Shown piece by piece: positions 12,804 through 23,915 of a stretch of DNA of 64,000 bases; the stretch's first letter is position 1; each line of letters begins with the position of its first letter. The notes under the pieces are model-generated. The model was not told the origin of the DNA and made no database searches. It worked only from the letters and a program-made list of their open reading frames with translations. A program made the translations under genes and the position numbers. Source of the DNA: Oehlia diaphana (lineage: Eukaryota; Glomeromycota; Glomeromycetes; Glomerales; Glomeraceae); assembly GCA_003833135.1 (NCBI GenBank), contig QZLH01000099.1, forward strand, positions 23,284 through 87,283. Reading direction: 5' to 3'.

Positions 12804-13052
12804 TTAGGGGAATGATGAACTATTAAATAATTGATCTGTAAACAAATTGTTTGTGTTCTGCATAGGCAATCGCCTTATGCGGTTCCATATATACATATTA
12901 ATTGTAATATGTCTTAAACGTCGTTGATTACGGCGTCTACGAATAGCAAAACTAGCGTAGGACGAAGGATTATTAGAAGTTGTATCGCAAGAAGGGTTTA
13001 AGTTATCACATGTAGGAGCACGTTCCCGATTTGTTGGTTCATTAGTATCCAT
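12804..13052 (-). CDS. Small Arg-rich hypothetical protein (82 aa) or gene 5' part
   Basis: This short ORF starts with a clear ATG and has less AT-biased codons than its surroundings. The N-terminal half is Asn/Thr/Ser-rich. A basic cluster (residues about 38-47, RRRRNQRRLR) follows. No family is recognised. It sits at the same position relative to repeat copy B as the astacin gene does relative to copy C, with related upstream DNA. It could be a genuine small gene, or the first exon of a longer gene that decays after about residue 53, where a GTATAT donor-like sequence occurs. Confidence 0.4.
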   Translation of the reverse strand: MDTNEPTNRERAPTCDNLNPSCDTTSNNPSSYASFAIRRRRNQRRLRHITINMYIWNRIRRLPMQNTNNLFTDQLFNSSSFP

Positions 13053-13499
13053 TGTAAAAATTATATATTTTTTAAAAATTTTTGAAATAAATTTAGAAGT
13101 GTTCTCTCGAAATAGTTTATTAAATTTTTTTTTTTTTCTTTAAGGTGAGAACTGAATCAAAAATAATCTTGCACTCTTTTTTTTTATAATATATTTTTAC
13201 ATAAATATATATCATATAAAAAAGAGTCTTTTAAAAAATAATTTGGTAATAAAAATTCATGAAATCAGGAAAATAAAAAATAAAAGGAATTTTTGAATAT
13301 CTGCGTTAGACACCAAAGAGGGTTATTTATATTATTTTTTTCTGATCCTTGGCGTTTCCTCACTTTTTACTAGATCATTGATCGTATAAAAAAAAAAAAT
13401 TTTATATTATAAATATAAAAAAAGGGTTCAGTCCTTCGGATAATATTCTAGTACTTTTTTTATGTAAATATCTACAGGCAAAAAATATTTATATCACAA
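13053..13499 (-). promoter_or_regulatory. Upstream region of the 82-aa ORF, related to the astacin upstream DNA
   Basis: It shares ordered blocks with 6106-6500, and a segment near 13230-13340 (ending 'accaaagagggttattt') matches 8080-8165 in copy C. There is no ORF. The repeated association of this DNA with gene 5' ends suggests a duplicated promoter, but no direct evidence of transcription exists here. Confidence 0.35.
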
Positions 13500-16400
13500 A
13501 AGTAAAGTAATTCTTTTATTCCAGATAAAGAACAACTTAAATATGATAAGGACATATCCGTTGAACTTTATTTTAAAAAAAAATAAATAAATAATATATA
13601 GTAATAGGTTAAATACAGATTATAATACCTGTAAAATAACCATTATTTATAAACTTTAATACTCGGAATTGTAGTCTCACGAACAGAAGATACTTTTTTT
13701 GGTTCTAATTGGTAATTATCAATCTAAAATTGTTTTCTTTGTAACCTTTCAAATTAAAGCTGTGTACATTATATAATTGATAAACCGGAAAAAAGAACTC
13801 TTTTTTTTCTTTTTGAGCGTGTCATCATTTTATAATGGAATAGTCGATCCTAATTTCACCAAAAAGGGAATAGTCAGAAATCGAAAAAGTTAGCTGTTAT
13901 ATTAATTATTAATTAAACTGCATGCAATCTCAAATCCCAATTAAAGAAATTGACTCAGAATTGACCTAGAATAAATTCAAATTCCAACAAATGATCTTAT
14001 CGATAACATTTTTTTTTCTTTCATGATGAAAAATTATATTTAATATATATATATATATCTACAATTATGGTATTATAAATAAAGTATTTGATGTTCAAGT
14101 AATAAATCAATATTTGTGACTAGACGCGAAAAAAAAAAAAAATTTATTTTGGTTGTTTTTTTGTTTACATCTTCTTACGCATATTTTTCAATACCAGCCC
14201 AATACCGATGCCTGGATTAGTGCACCTGAAACGGTTAAATTTGATTTCTTTATTTTGATATTGACATTTATGATAATTAATTGGTTAAAAATTTAAAATT
14301 TTACTAATAAACTAACTAAAATAATTAAAATGATAAAATATTGAATAAAAACTTTATAGGAAAACAAGAAAAATTCCTCGAAAAGAAAGTATAAATCGTC
14401 ACTCCGATCTTCTCAATTATGCTATGTACATATAGTACGTCAAATAAAAAAAAAAATAAAAATAATCCGATAATCAAAACAAACATGAAAGTGGGAGAAA
14501 AAAATTTTTATTGGTTAAGTAAACCTTTTTTTGTACCACTAACATGTAATAAATTCCACTAAATTATAAATTATATATATTTTAGTACACCATTGTATAT
14601 AAAAAATATAAAAAGATAAATTTAATTTAATAAAATGAATTATTATTGACATTCGAACAATTTTCTAATGTTAATTTGAATTTAGTTAATAAATAAATAA
14701 AATATATATCTGATATATATAAATGAATAAATAAAATAAATAAATAAATAAATAAATAAAATATAAATTTTTTTTTAAACTTTTTTTAATTTACAATTAT
14801 TAATCAGCTTTTAATTAGGTACGGGGGTGCATATTATTTTTTTTTTTTTTAAATTAGTAACGCATTTCTTAAATTCTCATAGGCATACACGCCAATTTAC
14901 TTTTATTAGAAATTTTTTTAGGGGATTAGATAGATCGACATTTAAAAATTGCCCTGTTCTAAAACCTGTTTTCGTTGGTATAATTACATTTTTGTTTTGT
15001 ACCCGGCATTATAACTGCAGAATTCTTGTTCCTTGTTTCTATTATAAAAAACGAAAAAAAGTTTGATTGTTTGATGTTTCGCGTATATTAAAGAAAAATT
15101 ATTTCTTTCCAATTACGGGTTCATCTGTAAAATTAATTTTTTTTTTTTTTTTTGATGCACCTAAAATAATAATTTTTTTTACGGTTTATTTACAATATCT
15201 CTAAATTTTTTTTCATTATCAAAAAGAAAAATAAGCAATTACATTTGGTCAAATGAATTGAAGGACATACAATTAGGTATTAAAATGGAATAATATTTTT
15301 TTCTCTCTCTATCTATTGGTATTTGTGTGCAGGTAATGATAAATAAAGAAGCAAAAAAATTGAAATGTCAAGGGTTTAATGACGCCAATTAACCAAAATA
15401 GTAGCCCTGTTCGATCAATCCATTTTGGTGTTTCACCTCAGATCGACACGTGACAGCCAATCATGTTTTATTTTTTTTCGGTCCGAACCGATGTTTGTTT
15501 ATTACATTCCATAAAAAAAAATAAATGTTTTCTATTTAAATTTCCTAATTTGTGAAATTTTTTTTTTGTCAAAATTTATCATTTTCTCTCACTCAATTCA
15601 TTTAAAGATTAGCTTTGGTGACAAGTAAATATTAAAAAACTTCACAAACACAGAACTTTGAAATATTTTTTTTTCTTTTTATTTTTTTACGCATAATATT
15701 TTCTTAGTAGTAAGTTTTAGACTATTACTTTTATAAAATGATTTTTTTTTTTCTCCTGTAGCGTCAATATTGTTGATGTACAAAATGATATAAATTATAA
15801 ATAAAAATAATTTGAAGTTAGTAATTTATGACTAAGCGCGAAAAAAAAATAAAATAAAATAAAATAAATTACTTATGTATGTCATTGTGCGAAAAAAAAG
15901 AAATTTCTATTTTATCTGTAAAAGAGTGAGTTAGGTTTTTGTTTGCGCATATTTTTCAATACCCGACGCCCGGTGGTTGTCTCACCCGAAACATTTTACT
16001 ATAATTAATTGTCCAAGATAAACTAACTAAAATAATTTAAAGTTTAATTTTTTGGCTCATCATTTAATGTGATACATTATTTTAGAAATTATGTAATAAA
16101 ATATTACTAGTTGAATTATATGACATGTGAATTACAATTATAGCCTAAAATTATCATAATGTTGTGAAAGATAGCAGATAGTATTGTTCCATAATTTAAT
16201 GCATGATGACTTATTCAATATGAATCAATATGCCATAACTAAAAGAGAAAAAAATTAAGCAATATAAATTCCAATTATTTTCCGCCACTACTATTTAGGG
16301 GAAAAAAATTGATTTGTTTGTATTTTGTGTTGGTTAAAAATATATATATATATTTTTTTTATATTATAAAGTTCTAATTTTAAATTATAACTTTTTTTTT

Positions 16401-18690
16401 TTTATATACAGTATATAAAATTTTTTGTTTAAAAGTTGCTTAAAAAAAATTAAGACTTTCCCTATAACTTATGCATAATGTAACGTAAACATTAAATGAA
16501 AAAAAATTATTATTTTTTTTTTTTTTTGTATACAATAAAAAGGATTTTTTATATATATATTATATACAGTAAAATAATAATAATAAATAATTTTAAGTGG
16601 ATTATTAAACAGATATAATCGATTGTGTTTATTCTAAACATTCTATTATTATTTTCTTTCGGTAATTTCCACCTCACATATAATAATACGTAAAATTTAA
16701 CCCCTAAATAATTTATATATTTTTACAATATCAGTGAATAAATATAAACAAATTATCCTATTTAAGTGATTCGGATAAAGAACTTCGGTATTATTGTTTT
16801 ATCACAAAATGAACGCATACAACATAAACTGTAAATACATCAAATACATCATATATATTCCAATTTTATCAATTGAAAAAATTTTCTAAAAGTTTTCAAT
16901 TAATCATTAAAAAAAGTTTTTAAATGAGGCGCTATAACTGATGTTGAATAAAAAATTTTTCCTAAACAAAAAATCTTTATTCCGGATTTTTTTTTTCTTT
17001 TTGATAATAAACGATAAAAATTTTGTATGAAAAAAACATTACCAAATATAGTAAACAAATAGAGTAAAAAAAAAAAATTAAATTAAAATATAATAGATGA
17101 ATATAATAAGAATATAATGGATATATATTTTTTATTTTTATTTTTATTTTTATTTTGTTTCGGTTTCGTTCATTTTTTAATTCGTTCATTATTTTTAGAG
17201 TTTTTAATTAGGTACATTTTGGAATTTCTTGTTTATCAAGTATTATTATTGATTCTTTGGAAAGAAAAGAAAAGGGGGTTTTTTTTTAAAAGATGATGAC
17301 AAAATTATATATTTATTATTTTAATTAAAAATTTCTATGAATAATTGATGAAATCTAGTTTTCAAAAATTTTTTAGCAATGGATGTCCTGCTTTTTTTCA
17401 TGTCGGTTTCTTTATAAAAAAAATTGCGTTTGAAGGGTTTGAAGGCTAAGATGTGAATTTTATCGAGGATTATCTTAAAATACTTATTGGTCCGAACTTT
17501 ACAAATTAGGAAAAAAAAGGTGAGAAAATTTGAAACATTGAGCCGCCTTTTTCTTTTTTAATATGCCTTATTATTTGTTAACTTTGCCTAATCAGGTGAT
17601 GTGTATAAATGTATAATGCCGGTTCAGGTGATTTATATGCTTAATCGTTCGTTCCTGAAACCTGAGTCAACCCTGAGTTTCCTGAGTCACATTTTTATAT
17701 TAATTCTAATTTTTTTTTTCGCAGCTTTTTTTTAAGCACATATCATTCATTTAATACATACAACACAATTTATATAAATTACCAATATCAACATAAAACC
17801 GGTGTTTACCGTTCACCGCGTACTTTCGTTTTTGTGTAAATCTTAATTACAATTTTATTATTTTTTTTGGTCATTATTTTCGTTATTTTTTTACGCGACT
17901 TACTTTCGTATCGTTTGGCTGAAACAAAGGAAAAGAATAATAAATGTAGATCCTAATTATTTACATTATTTTAAATTAAGCCGTGATCTGCGTATTTTTT
18001 ATTCACTTAATATTTTTTGTTTTGTTTATCAATTTAAATATTATTTTATTCTTAGAAATTCCGGACCATTTGATGATTTATGTTTACCATATCTGATATT
18101 ACCAATATCAATATAATAAATATTTGAATATTCTAGAAAGAAAAATAAATTATTTGACGCCATTTTCTGCAGATCCCTTGAAATTGACTCGTGGATCATG
18201 AATCCATCATACGGCTGGCCCAGGCTGGCGTCATCTGACGCAAATCGGCAACTGACGCACAACATATATATCCCACTTCATTATAATGTGCCACAAATAA
18301 AATCAATAAAAAAGATCCTTCTTTATTATTGTACATAACCAATTTGGAAAACTAAACCTAAAATCTTCAGAAAAAAAAGGCCAATTTGGCGTAAATAAAA
18401 TTTACAATTTATCATTTTTATTCCATTGGTTATTATAATTTAGTTATATTGAATAAAAAAAAGACTCATATGTTTATATTGTTGTAAATATAAAAAAAAT
18501 GAAATTCAGTTTGCAATTCATTCCTACCATTATGTTTATTATTGCAATCATGCCAAGAAGTTTTATCCTTTTTAAATTTTTTATTTTTTTATTTTTTTTT
18601 ATTAAATATTATTTATGTTTAAATTATCAAATTTTTTTATGTAGCACATCAGGTGAATTTGCAGATCGATAAATTTTTTTTTTTTATCTT
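13500..18690. repeat. Copy B (longest) of the non-coding repeat family
   Basis: The longest copy. Positions 13500-13760 match 1-200 in inverted orientation, while 14900-18200 match copy A and 14900-18690 match copy C in direct orientation. A further partial repeat of the 'gactaggcgcgaaaa ... cgcatatttttcaatac' block occurs at 14110-14240 and again at 15830-15970. No gene was found; the ORF at 14827-15066 is an AT-tract translation. The right boundary with copy C is the shared CAGGTGAATTTGCAGAT near 18651. Confidence 0.72.
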
Positions 18691-18748
18691 CTAATTTGAG
18701 CCATAATTTTCCACGAGGCTTGAATATACTTTTCGCTTTTTATTAAAG

Positions 18749-19401
18749 CCCTAGGAAAAAAATGCGTCCAGAAAATATCCTGAAATTGTCTGGAATATAA
18801 TTGTACAAATTCCGGACAAAATGAGTGTCCTGAAAACATACGAAAACGTGCAAGATTTGGAACATTTTCCGGACATTGATTTTGTCCTAAATTTGTCCGG
18901 ATTTGGAATTTGTCCGGAAAAAATATTTTCTCTGAAATGATCGGCAAGTCATGATATCAATGATATATTCCTTTATACAATACCTAACTGTAACTGTTTA
19001 TAGCAATTTAAATTAACATCATAGATAGTATTTTTGCTTGCTCTTTAAGTTTACTTAGTATACACGCAAAGGTTTTAAATACCAGTTTTTTGCTTTTTAC
19101 ATTTTTTGATTTTTTATTATCCAGAATTTGCCTGGAATTTTTTCTTGTCTAACTACCAGAATTTGTCCGGTTTTTTTTTGTCCAGAGATTGTCCAAAATG
19201 TGTCCAGGATTTTTGTGTCCAGAATTTGTCCAGTTTTGTCCATCCGAAATTTGTCCATGTCTGGACAAATTTCGGACTTCAAAAAATTCTGGACACCATA
19301 TTTTTTCATAATTTCGGACATTTTTCAGACATTTTATGGATATACTGGACAATTTCTGAACAGTTTTAGTGACAAATTCCGGACATTCTTTTTTCGTAGG
19401 G
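18749..19401. mobile_element. CACTA-like non-autonomous element with subterminal repeats
   Basis: The left terminus CCCTAGGAAAAAAATGCGTCC and the right terminus, read in reverse, CCCTACGAAAAAAGAATGTCC form about 20-bp terminal inverted repeats. Flanks share AAG next to each end, compatible with a 3-bp target duplication. The interior is filled with dozens of variants of TTTGTCCGGAA / TTCCGGACAAA in both orientations, denser near the ends. That is the architecture of subterminal transposase-binding repeats known from CACTA/EnSpm elements. No transposase is encoded. ORFs on both strands here are artefacts of the repeated motif. The class assignment is inferred from the ends. Confidence 0.7.
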
Positions 19402-20066
19402 AAGGTTTCCGTGTAAGTGTCTCATAAAAGAAGATATGAAATTTTTGGAATTTCTCTACATTTTAAGAGAATTTTTTTCTTATAATTTTTAGTGGGCAGA
19501 GCAGCGGAACAGCAGGTGTTATGAAAATACATTAAAATTATAGATCTATATAATTTATTTGATTAAAAGTTTAATGAGAGTTCTTTCTTATATTACAGTA
19601 TGATAATATAATAATTATTTGAGATTTTAAAATATTGTATGAAGGTTCATAATCACCTTTAAGGATTTCAGCATTAATCACTAAAAAATAGTGAGTAATG
19701 AATAATCACATGAAACACAATTGCAAATCAGAAATCAGAACTTTTTTTTCTTCAACCGCCACATTTTTTTTAACAATTTTATTTTTTAAAACACATAAAA
19801 ATGTCCTGTTAACTTCCCACTGGTCTTACTAATGATTTGAAATTTTTGTTAGAATTTTATGAAAAAAATGTTTTAGCATATAGGCTAATTAAAAATATTG
19901 ATTTTGTTACATTTTTATCATACAAAATATTATACAAAATACTATATAATATATAGTAAATTGGAGTTGAATATTAAAAAATTTATTTAATGTTATTTTA
20001 CTATAATTAGGTAAATAATATTTCTTTTAAATTAATATAATTCTTAGCACTTACTATTTACGTTAA
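19402..20066. other. AT-rich intergenic region
   Basis: No gene, RNA or clear repeat recognised; mostly poly-A/T and TA-rich sequence. Confidence 0.4.
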
Positions 20067-20069
20067 AGA

Positions 20070-20397
20070 TTCGTATCTCAACTTTAAACGTAAATATCTC
20101 CAGATCCAATGATCTAATCGGCAAGCTCTTTTTCGCTCATATAGTCCAGATCAAGGGCTTTCCAAAGAGCCTAAATTTATAAAATACGGATCAGTGAATC
20201 CCAAGATATTTTGTATTTAAGCATGTTAAAAAGTTCGTACCTCAACTTTAAACGTAAATATCTCCGGATCTAATGATTCAATCGGTGAGCTCATTTTTCG
20301 TCCATAAAGTCCAGAACAAGGGCTTTCCAACGAGCCTAAACTTATAGAAAACAGATCAGTGGATCTTGATATATTTGCATCTAAAGATGGTAATACA
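20070..20397. repeat. Two-unit tandem duplication, period 164 bp
   Basis: The unit starting at 20070 (TTCGTATCTCAACTTTAAACG) recurs at 20234 (TTCGTACCTCAACTTTAAACG). Both contain 'aaatatctcc.gatc.aatgat', 'agtccag..caagggctttccaa.gagcctaaa' and 'cagtg.atc' in the same order. There is roughly 15-20 percent divergence by eye. An ORF on the reverse strand of unit 2 has no support. Origin unknown. Confidence 0.8.
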
Positions 20398-21273
20398 AAT
20401 TCTGACAAAAAAATTATTGTTCGAAAATATTTATTATGATACCATCTTTTATATGATGTTTTTATTATACTTTTATAAACATTTATAGCTACTAAGACTA
20501 TATAAACTTTTATTTTACTTTATATTTTATTAAAATATACTTACTTTTTAATAATATATGTTAAAATTCCATATAAATAAGAAATGGGTTTTTTATTAGT
20601 GAAATGGGGTTTTTCACGTCTCTTTTACATTTAATAATTTAAGTTTTGCAAATGTAAATTTTTGTTCAACTTATTATTTAGTCAAGTGATCATCAATCAG
20701 ATAATTTTTTGGTATTACAAAACAATTTTGAGTAATGAAAATTGTGAAAAACAATTCAATAATTCTTTTTAATGCAAAGTGAACAAATCAGCCTATAGTT
20801 ACCCCTGGTTATAATAAACCTATATATACTGAAAACTTGTTATATGAAACAAAATTCCCAGAACTAAATTTTCTATAATTAATTACACTGGTTATACCGA
20901 ATTGCCATAATAAAATGCTTTATACTGTATACTGAACCTACCTTACAGCCCAGATATATAAATCATATATTATTTTTTAGTTTTTATAATGAACAGTTAT
21001 GTAACTTTGTATTAACTCAGGCCAAATTTATAGCGCTGGCCAAAATTATCAGTAATTATGTAGAAAATTTATATTAAACGAAATTATAATTCTGGCTGGC
21101 ACTATAAATTTGGCCAAAATTACTGGAGTTCGGTATATTATATAACGAATTCACTCTATACTGAACTAAATCCTCTAAAATGGAAGGTTTGTTATATCCA
21201 GTAGTGACTGTATATGGAATTATGAAATTTATATAATTTTGTTTTGTGATTTATATTAGAATTTAGTGTGGTT
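20398..21273. other. Intergenic with small fold-back at 21020-21115
   Basis: No gene seen. Positions 20800-20940 and 21120-21220 carry 'ttatactga/tataccga'-type degenerate repeats. A compact fold-back lies at 21020-21115: GGCCAAATTTATAGCGC at the left and its reverse complement, with one mismatch, at the right, arms about 30 bp. It may be a small MITE. Confidence 0.5.
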
Positions 21274-21539
21274 ACTAAGGATGCAAACTTAATGATATGA
21301 CATAACATTAAGTTATGTCACATCATAGATGTATGTTAGATGTAATTTAGAGTATATTTGATATAATTTCTAAGATAATGACTTGTAACATATAATACAG
21401 TATAACTAAAAAATTGACATAAATTTTACTATTTATCATTATAATGTTTATTATTTATTATTATGATTTATGATTAATACAATACTAGTGATTACTGATT
21501 AGTAATTACTGATTAGTTTCCAAAATATCATTAACCAAA

Positions 21540-22140
21540 GCAATAGGATCAAAATCCATATTCCCATTTCTTTCATCTATATTATTATTATTTTTTAAAT
21601 CTACAGTTTTCATATTATCAAATGATTGTGAAAGATCAATAAAATCTTTCAATACTAAATTACTATATGATTATATTTCCATTTCTCAGGCTCTTCTTTC
21701 TTTTAATAATATATTATTAGTAATGTCATCATCTTTATCATTTAAAAAAATAATATTATTAACCATGAAAATATTAGCAATTTCTTTTAATTCTGCACTA
21801 CTCAAATCTTTTCTATAATATAACAGTTTATTTTTAATACTTGCTAGGTAATAAGAACAAATTTTAATATATTTTTAACAATAAGTCTTACATGTCTATC
21901 TCCAATCATCCATTTAAACATAGAAAAATTTCATTTACAGCTTGTTTATGAAGGACTAATACCAAATAATCAAAGTGCAAGATCTCATATATAGCATTTT
22001 TTTAATCTTATAGAATTTCACTAAAGTTCAGGTATATCTAAATTCAATATATAATTCAGATCATAAGGTTTTATTCTTTAGTCAAAATGCTTAAATTGAG
22101 TGAAAAGTTGCTTGTATTCTTCTTTAGGATAACCCAAATT
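21540..22140 (-). pseudogene. C-terminal half of the interrupted hAT transposase, decayed
   Basis: Reverse-strand translation in pieces gives PKEEYKQLFTQFKHF, FKWMIGDRHVRL and AELKEIAN-type segments separated by stops. This is the order expected for the late part of a BED-hAT transposase. It lies where the 3' part of the 25052-23916 transposase should be once the inserted element is removed. Confidence is limited by the stops and the nearby assembly gap. Confidence 0.5.
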
Positions 22141-22153
22141 TTGCTAAAAAGTT

Positions 22154-22268
22154 AAAGAACTTTTAAATTAGTATCTGTATATTCTAATCTTCGTTTAGCT
22201 AATAATCAAAAATTAAATGATGATAATATAAATGAAGAAGAATCAGAAAATTTAGATGAAATTATAGT
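22154..22268 (+). repeat. 115-bp sequence identical to 22922-23036, abutting the gap
   Basis: The last 115 bases before the N run are the same, base for base by eye, as 22922-23036 inside the hATC ORF on the other side of the gap. The copy starts abruptly after unrelated sequence at a short AAAGAAC identity. An exact duplicate that ends at a gap is more easily explained by assembly or scaffolding than by biology, but a real local duplication cannot be excluded. Confidence 0.85.
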
Positions 22269-22718
22269 NNNNNNNNNNNNNNNNNNNNNNNNNNNNNNNN
22301 NNNNNNNNNNNNNNNNNNNNNNNNNNNNNNNNNNNNNNNNNNNNNNNNNNNNNNNNNNNNNNNNNNNNNNNNNNNNNNNNNNNNNNNNNNNNNNNNNNNN
22401 NNNNNNNNNNNNNNNNNNNNNNNNNNNNNNNNNNNNNNNNNNNNNNNNNNNNNNNNNNNNNNNNNNNNNNNNNNNNNNNNNNNNNNNNNNNNNNNNNNNN
22501 NNNNNNNNNNNNNNNNNNNNNNNNNNNNNNNNNNNNNNNNNNNNNNNNNNNNNNNNNNNNNNNNNNNNNNNNNNNNNNNNNNNNNNNNNNNNNNNNNNNN
22601 NNNNNNNNNNNNNNNNNNNNNNNNNNNNNNNNNNNNNNNNNNNNNNNNNNNNNNNNNNNNNNNNNNNNNNNNNNNNNNNNNNNNNNNNNNNNNNNNNNNN
22701 NNNNNNNNNNNNNNNNNN
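22269..22718. other. Assembly gap (450 N)
   Basis: A run of 450 undetermined bases. The left end and middle of the inserted hAT element, including its N-terminal transposase, probably lie here or have been lost. Confidence 0.99.
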
Positions 22719-23073
22719 ACCATTTAGTTCTTCAATATTTTGGAAATTAGAAGCAATAAATAATCCAATTGATTGGTGGAATGGATTTCAACAAGAAGTA
22801 CCAGTTCTTAGTAAATTTGCAGTAAAATTAATGTCAATTCCAGCATCAAATGCTGCTTCAGAAAGAAATTGGTCAAATTTTGGATTTATTCAAAATATAA
22901 GAAGAAATAGATTAACAAATGAAAGAACTTTTAAATTAGTATCTGTATATTCTAATCTTCGTTTAGCTAATAATCAAAAATTAAATGATGATAATATAAA
23001 TGAAGAAGAATCAGAAAATTTAGATGAAATTATAGTAATTGAAGAATCTGAAGAAAGTAATATTGAACATTAA
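22719..23073 (+). pseudogene. C-terminal hAT dimerisation domain (hATC), 5' part lost in gap
   Basis: Open in frame from the gap edge. It encodes the hATC hallmark: a Trp-rich WWNGFQQEVPVLSKFAVKLM segment, then SIPASNAASERNWS, then RNRLTNERTFKLVSVYSNLR. An acidic Glu/Asn-rich tail leads to the stop at 23071-23073. This is the end of a plus-strand hAT transposase of a different subfamily from the host element around it. The rest of the protein is missing at the gap, so it is a fragment in this assembly. Confidence 0.85.
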
Positions 23074-23915
23074 ATATTTATAATATAAATTTTATATTAT
23101 ATAAGGTTATAGTTTATTTATTTATTTTATTAAAAATTTTATATATTTTATATTTTTTATGTATTAAACATTTTATTAATAAATAAATTTTTTATATTAA
23201 ATATTATATAATTATATAATAAATTTTAATTATCAATAATATAACTTTTAAAATCAAAAATTGTATATATTTTTATATACTTTACAATGAAGTTTACTTA
23301 AAATATTAAAATAAGTTTTAAAAGTAAATTTTAAGAAAAATTAACTTTTTTGATTTTTTTTCTTATTTTATATAGATAAAACCAAATTTTGGATTTATAA
23401 CCTTTTTTGGTGCCTTAAATAAACTTGTAAATCATATAAAAATACATATAAATAATGTGAAAAAAAGTGAAAATATATAAAAAATATGATAATAATCACA
23501 TATCTGTATTTAAAAAATATTATTTATATATAAAAAACAATTATTTATCATTTTTAACAGTTAATTTCTAATTAACTACTGGCTTAATTTTTATAAAATT
23601 TGATTTATTTAAATCTTTTTAATTAAAAGTTTTATTTTCTAGGTGTTTTGGAATAGAGTTTATTTAATTTTAAAAAGTATAATAAATTTTTAATTTTTTA
23701 ATTTGTAATTTTAAGTAATTTTAATTATAAAAGTCATTTAAATGTATAGTTAATAATGTTAATTTTGATTGTAATAGTTTAATCTTTACTTTATCTTTTA
23801 TATTTACTGATTAAAATAGTCAAATTAACAAATTTATGAATATAACCGTTATATAATGTTATATATGTTATATAACCGTTATATAACATATATAACCGTT
23901 ATATGCCCATCTCTA
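22719..23915 (+). mobile_element. Right part of a hAT element inserted into another hAT
   Basis: It runs from the gap through the hATC ORF and about 840 bp of AT-rich 3' sequence. It ends in a run of TATAACCGTTATAT repeats (23840-23904) and a terminal GCCCATCTCTA at 23905-23915. Read outward-in this is TAGAGATGGGC, a typical hAT end. Immediately beyond 23915 the host transposase codons resume on the minus strand (FFKASHIAA), so the boundary is sharp. The left end is not seen. Confidence 0.65.

Noticed and set aside
14827..15066. 79-aa ORF in copy B
   Set aside because: Only part of it matches copy C and the frame is not maintained there; composition is typical of random AT-rich sequence.
18684..19427. 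Overlapping ORFs on both strands rich in Phe/Cys/Pro/Asn
   Set aside because: They arise from repeated TTTGTCCGGAA motifs of the non-autonomous element; no start context, domain or codon bias.
22262..22723. 153-codon open frame
   Set aside because: It consists of undetermined bases in the assembly gap.
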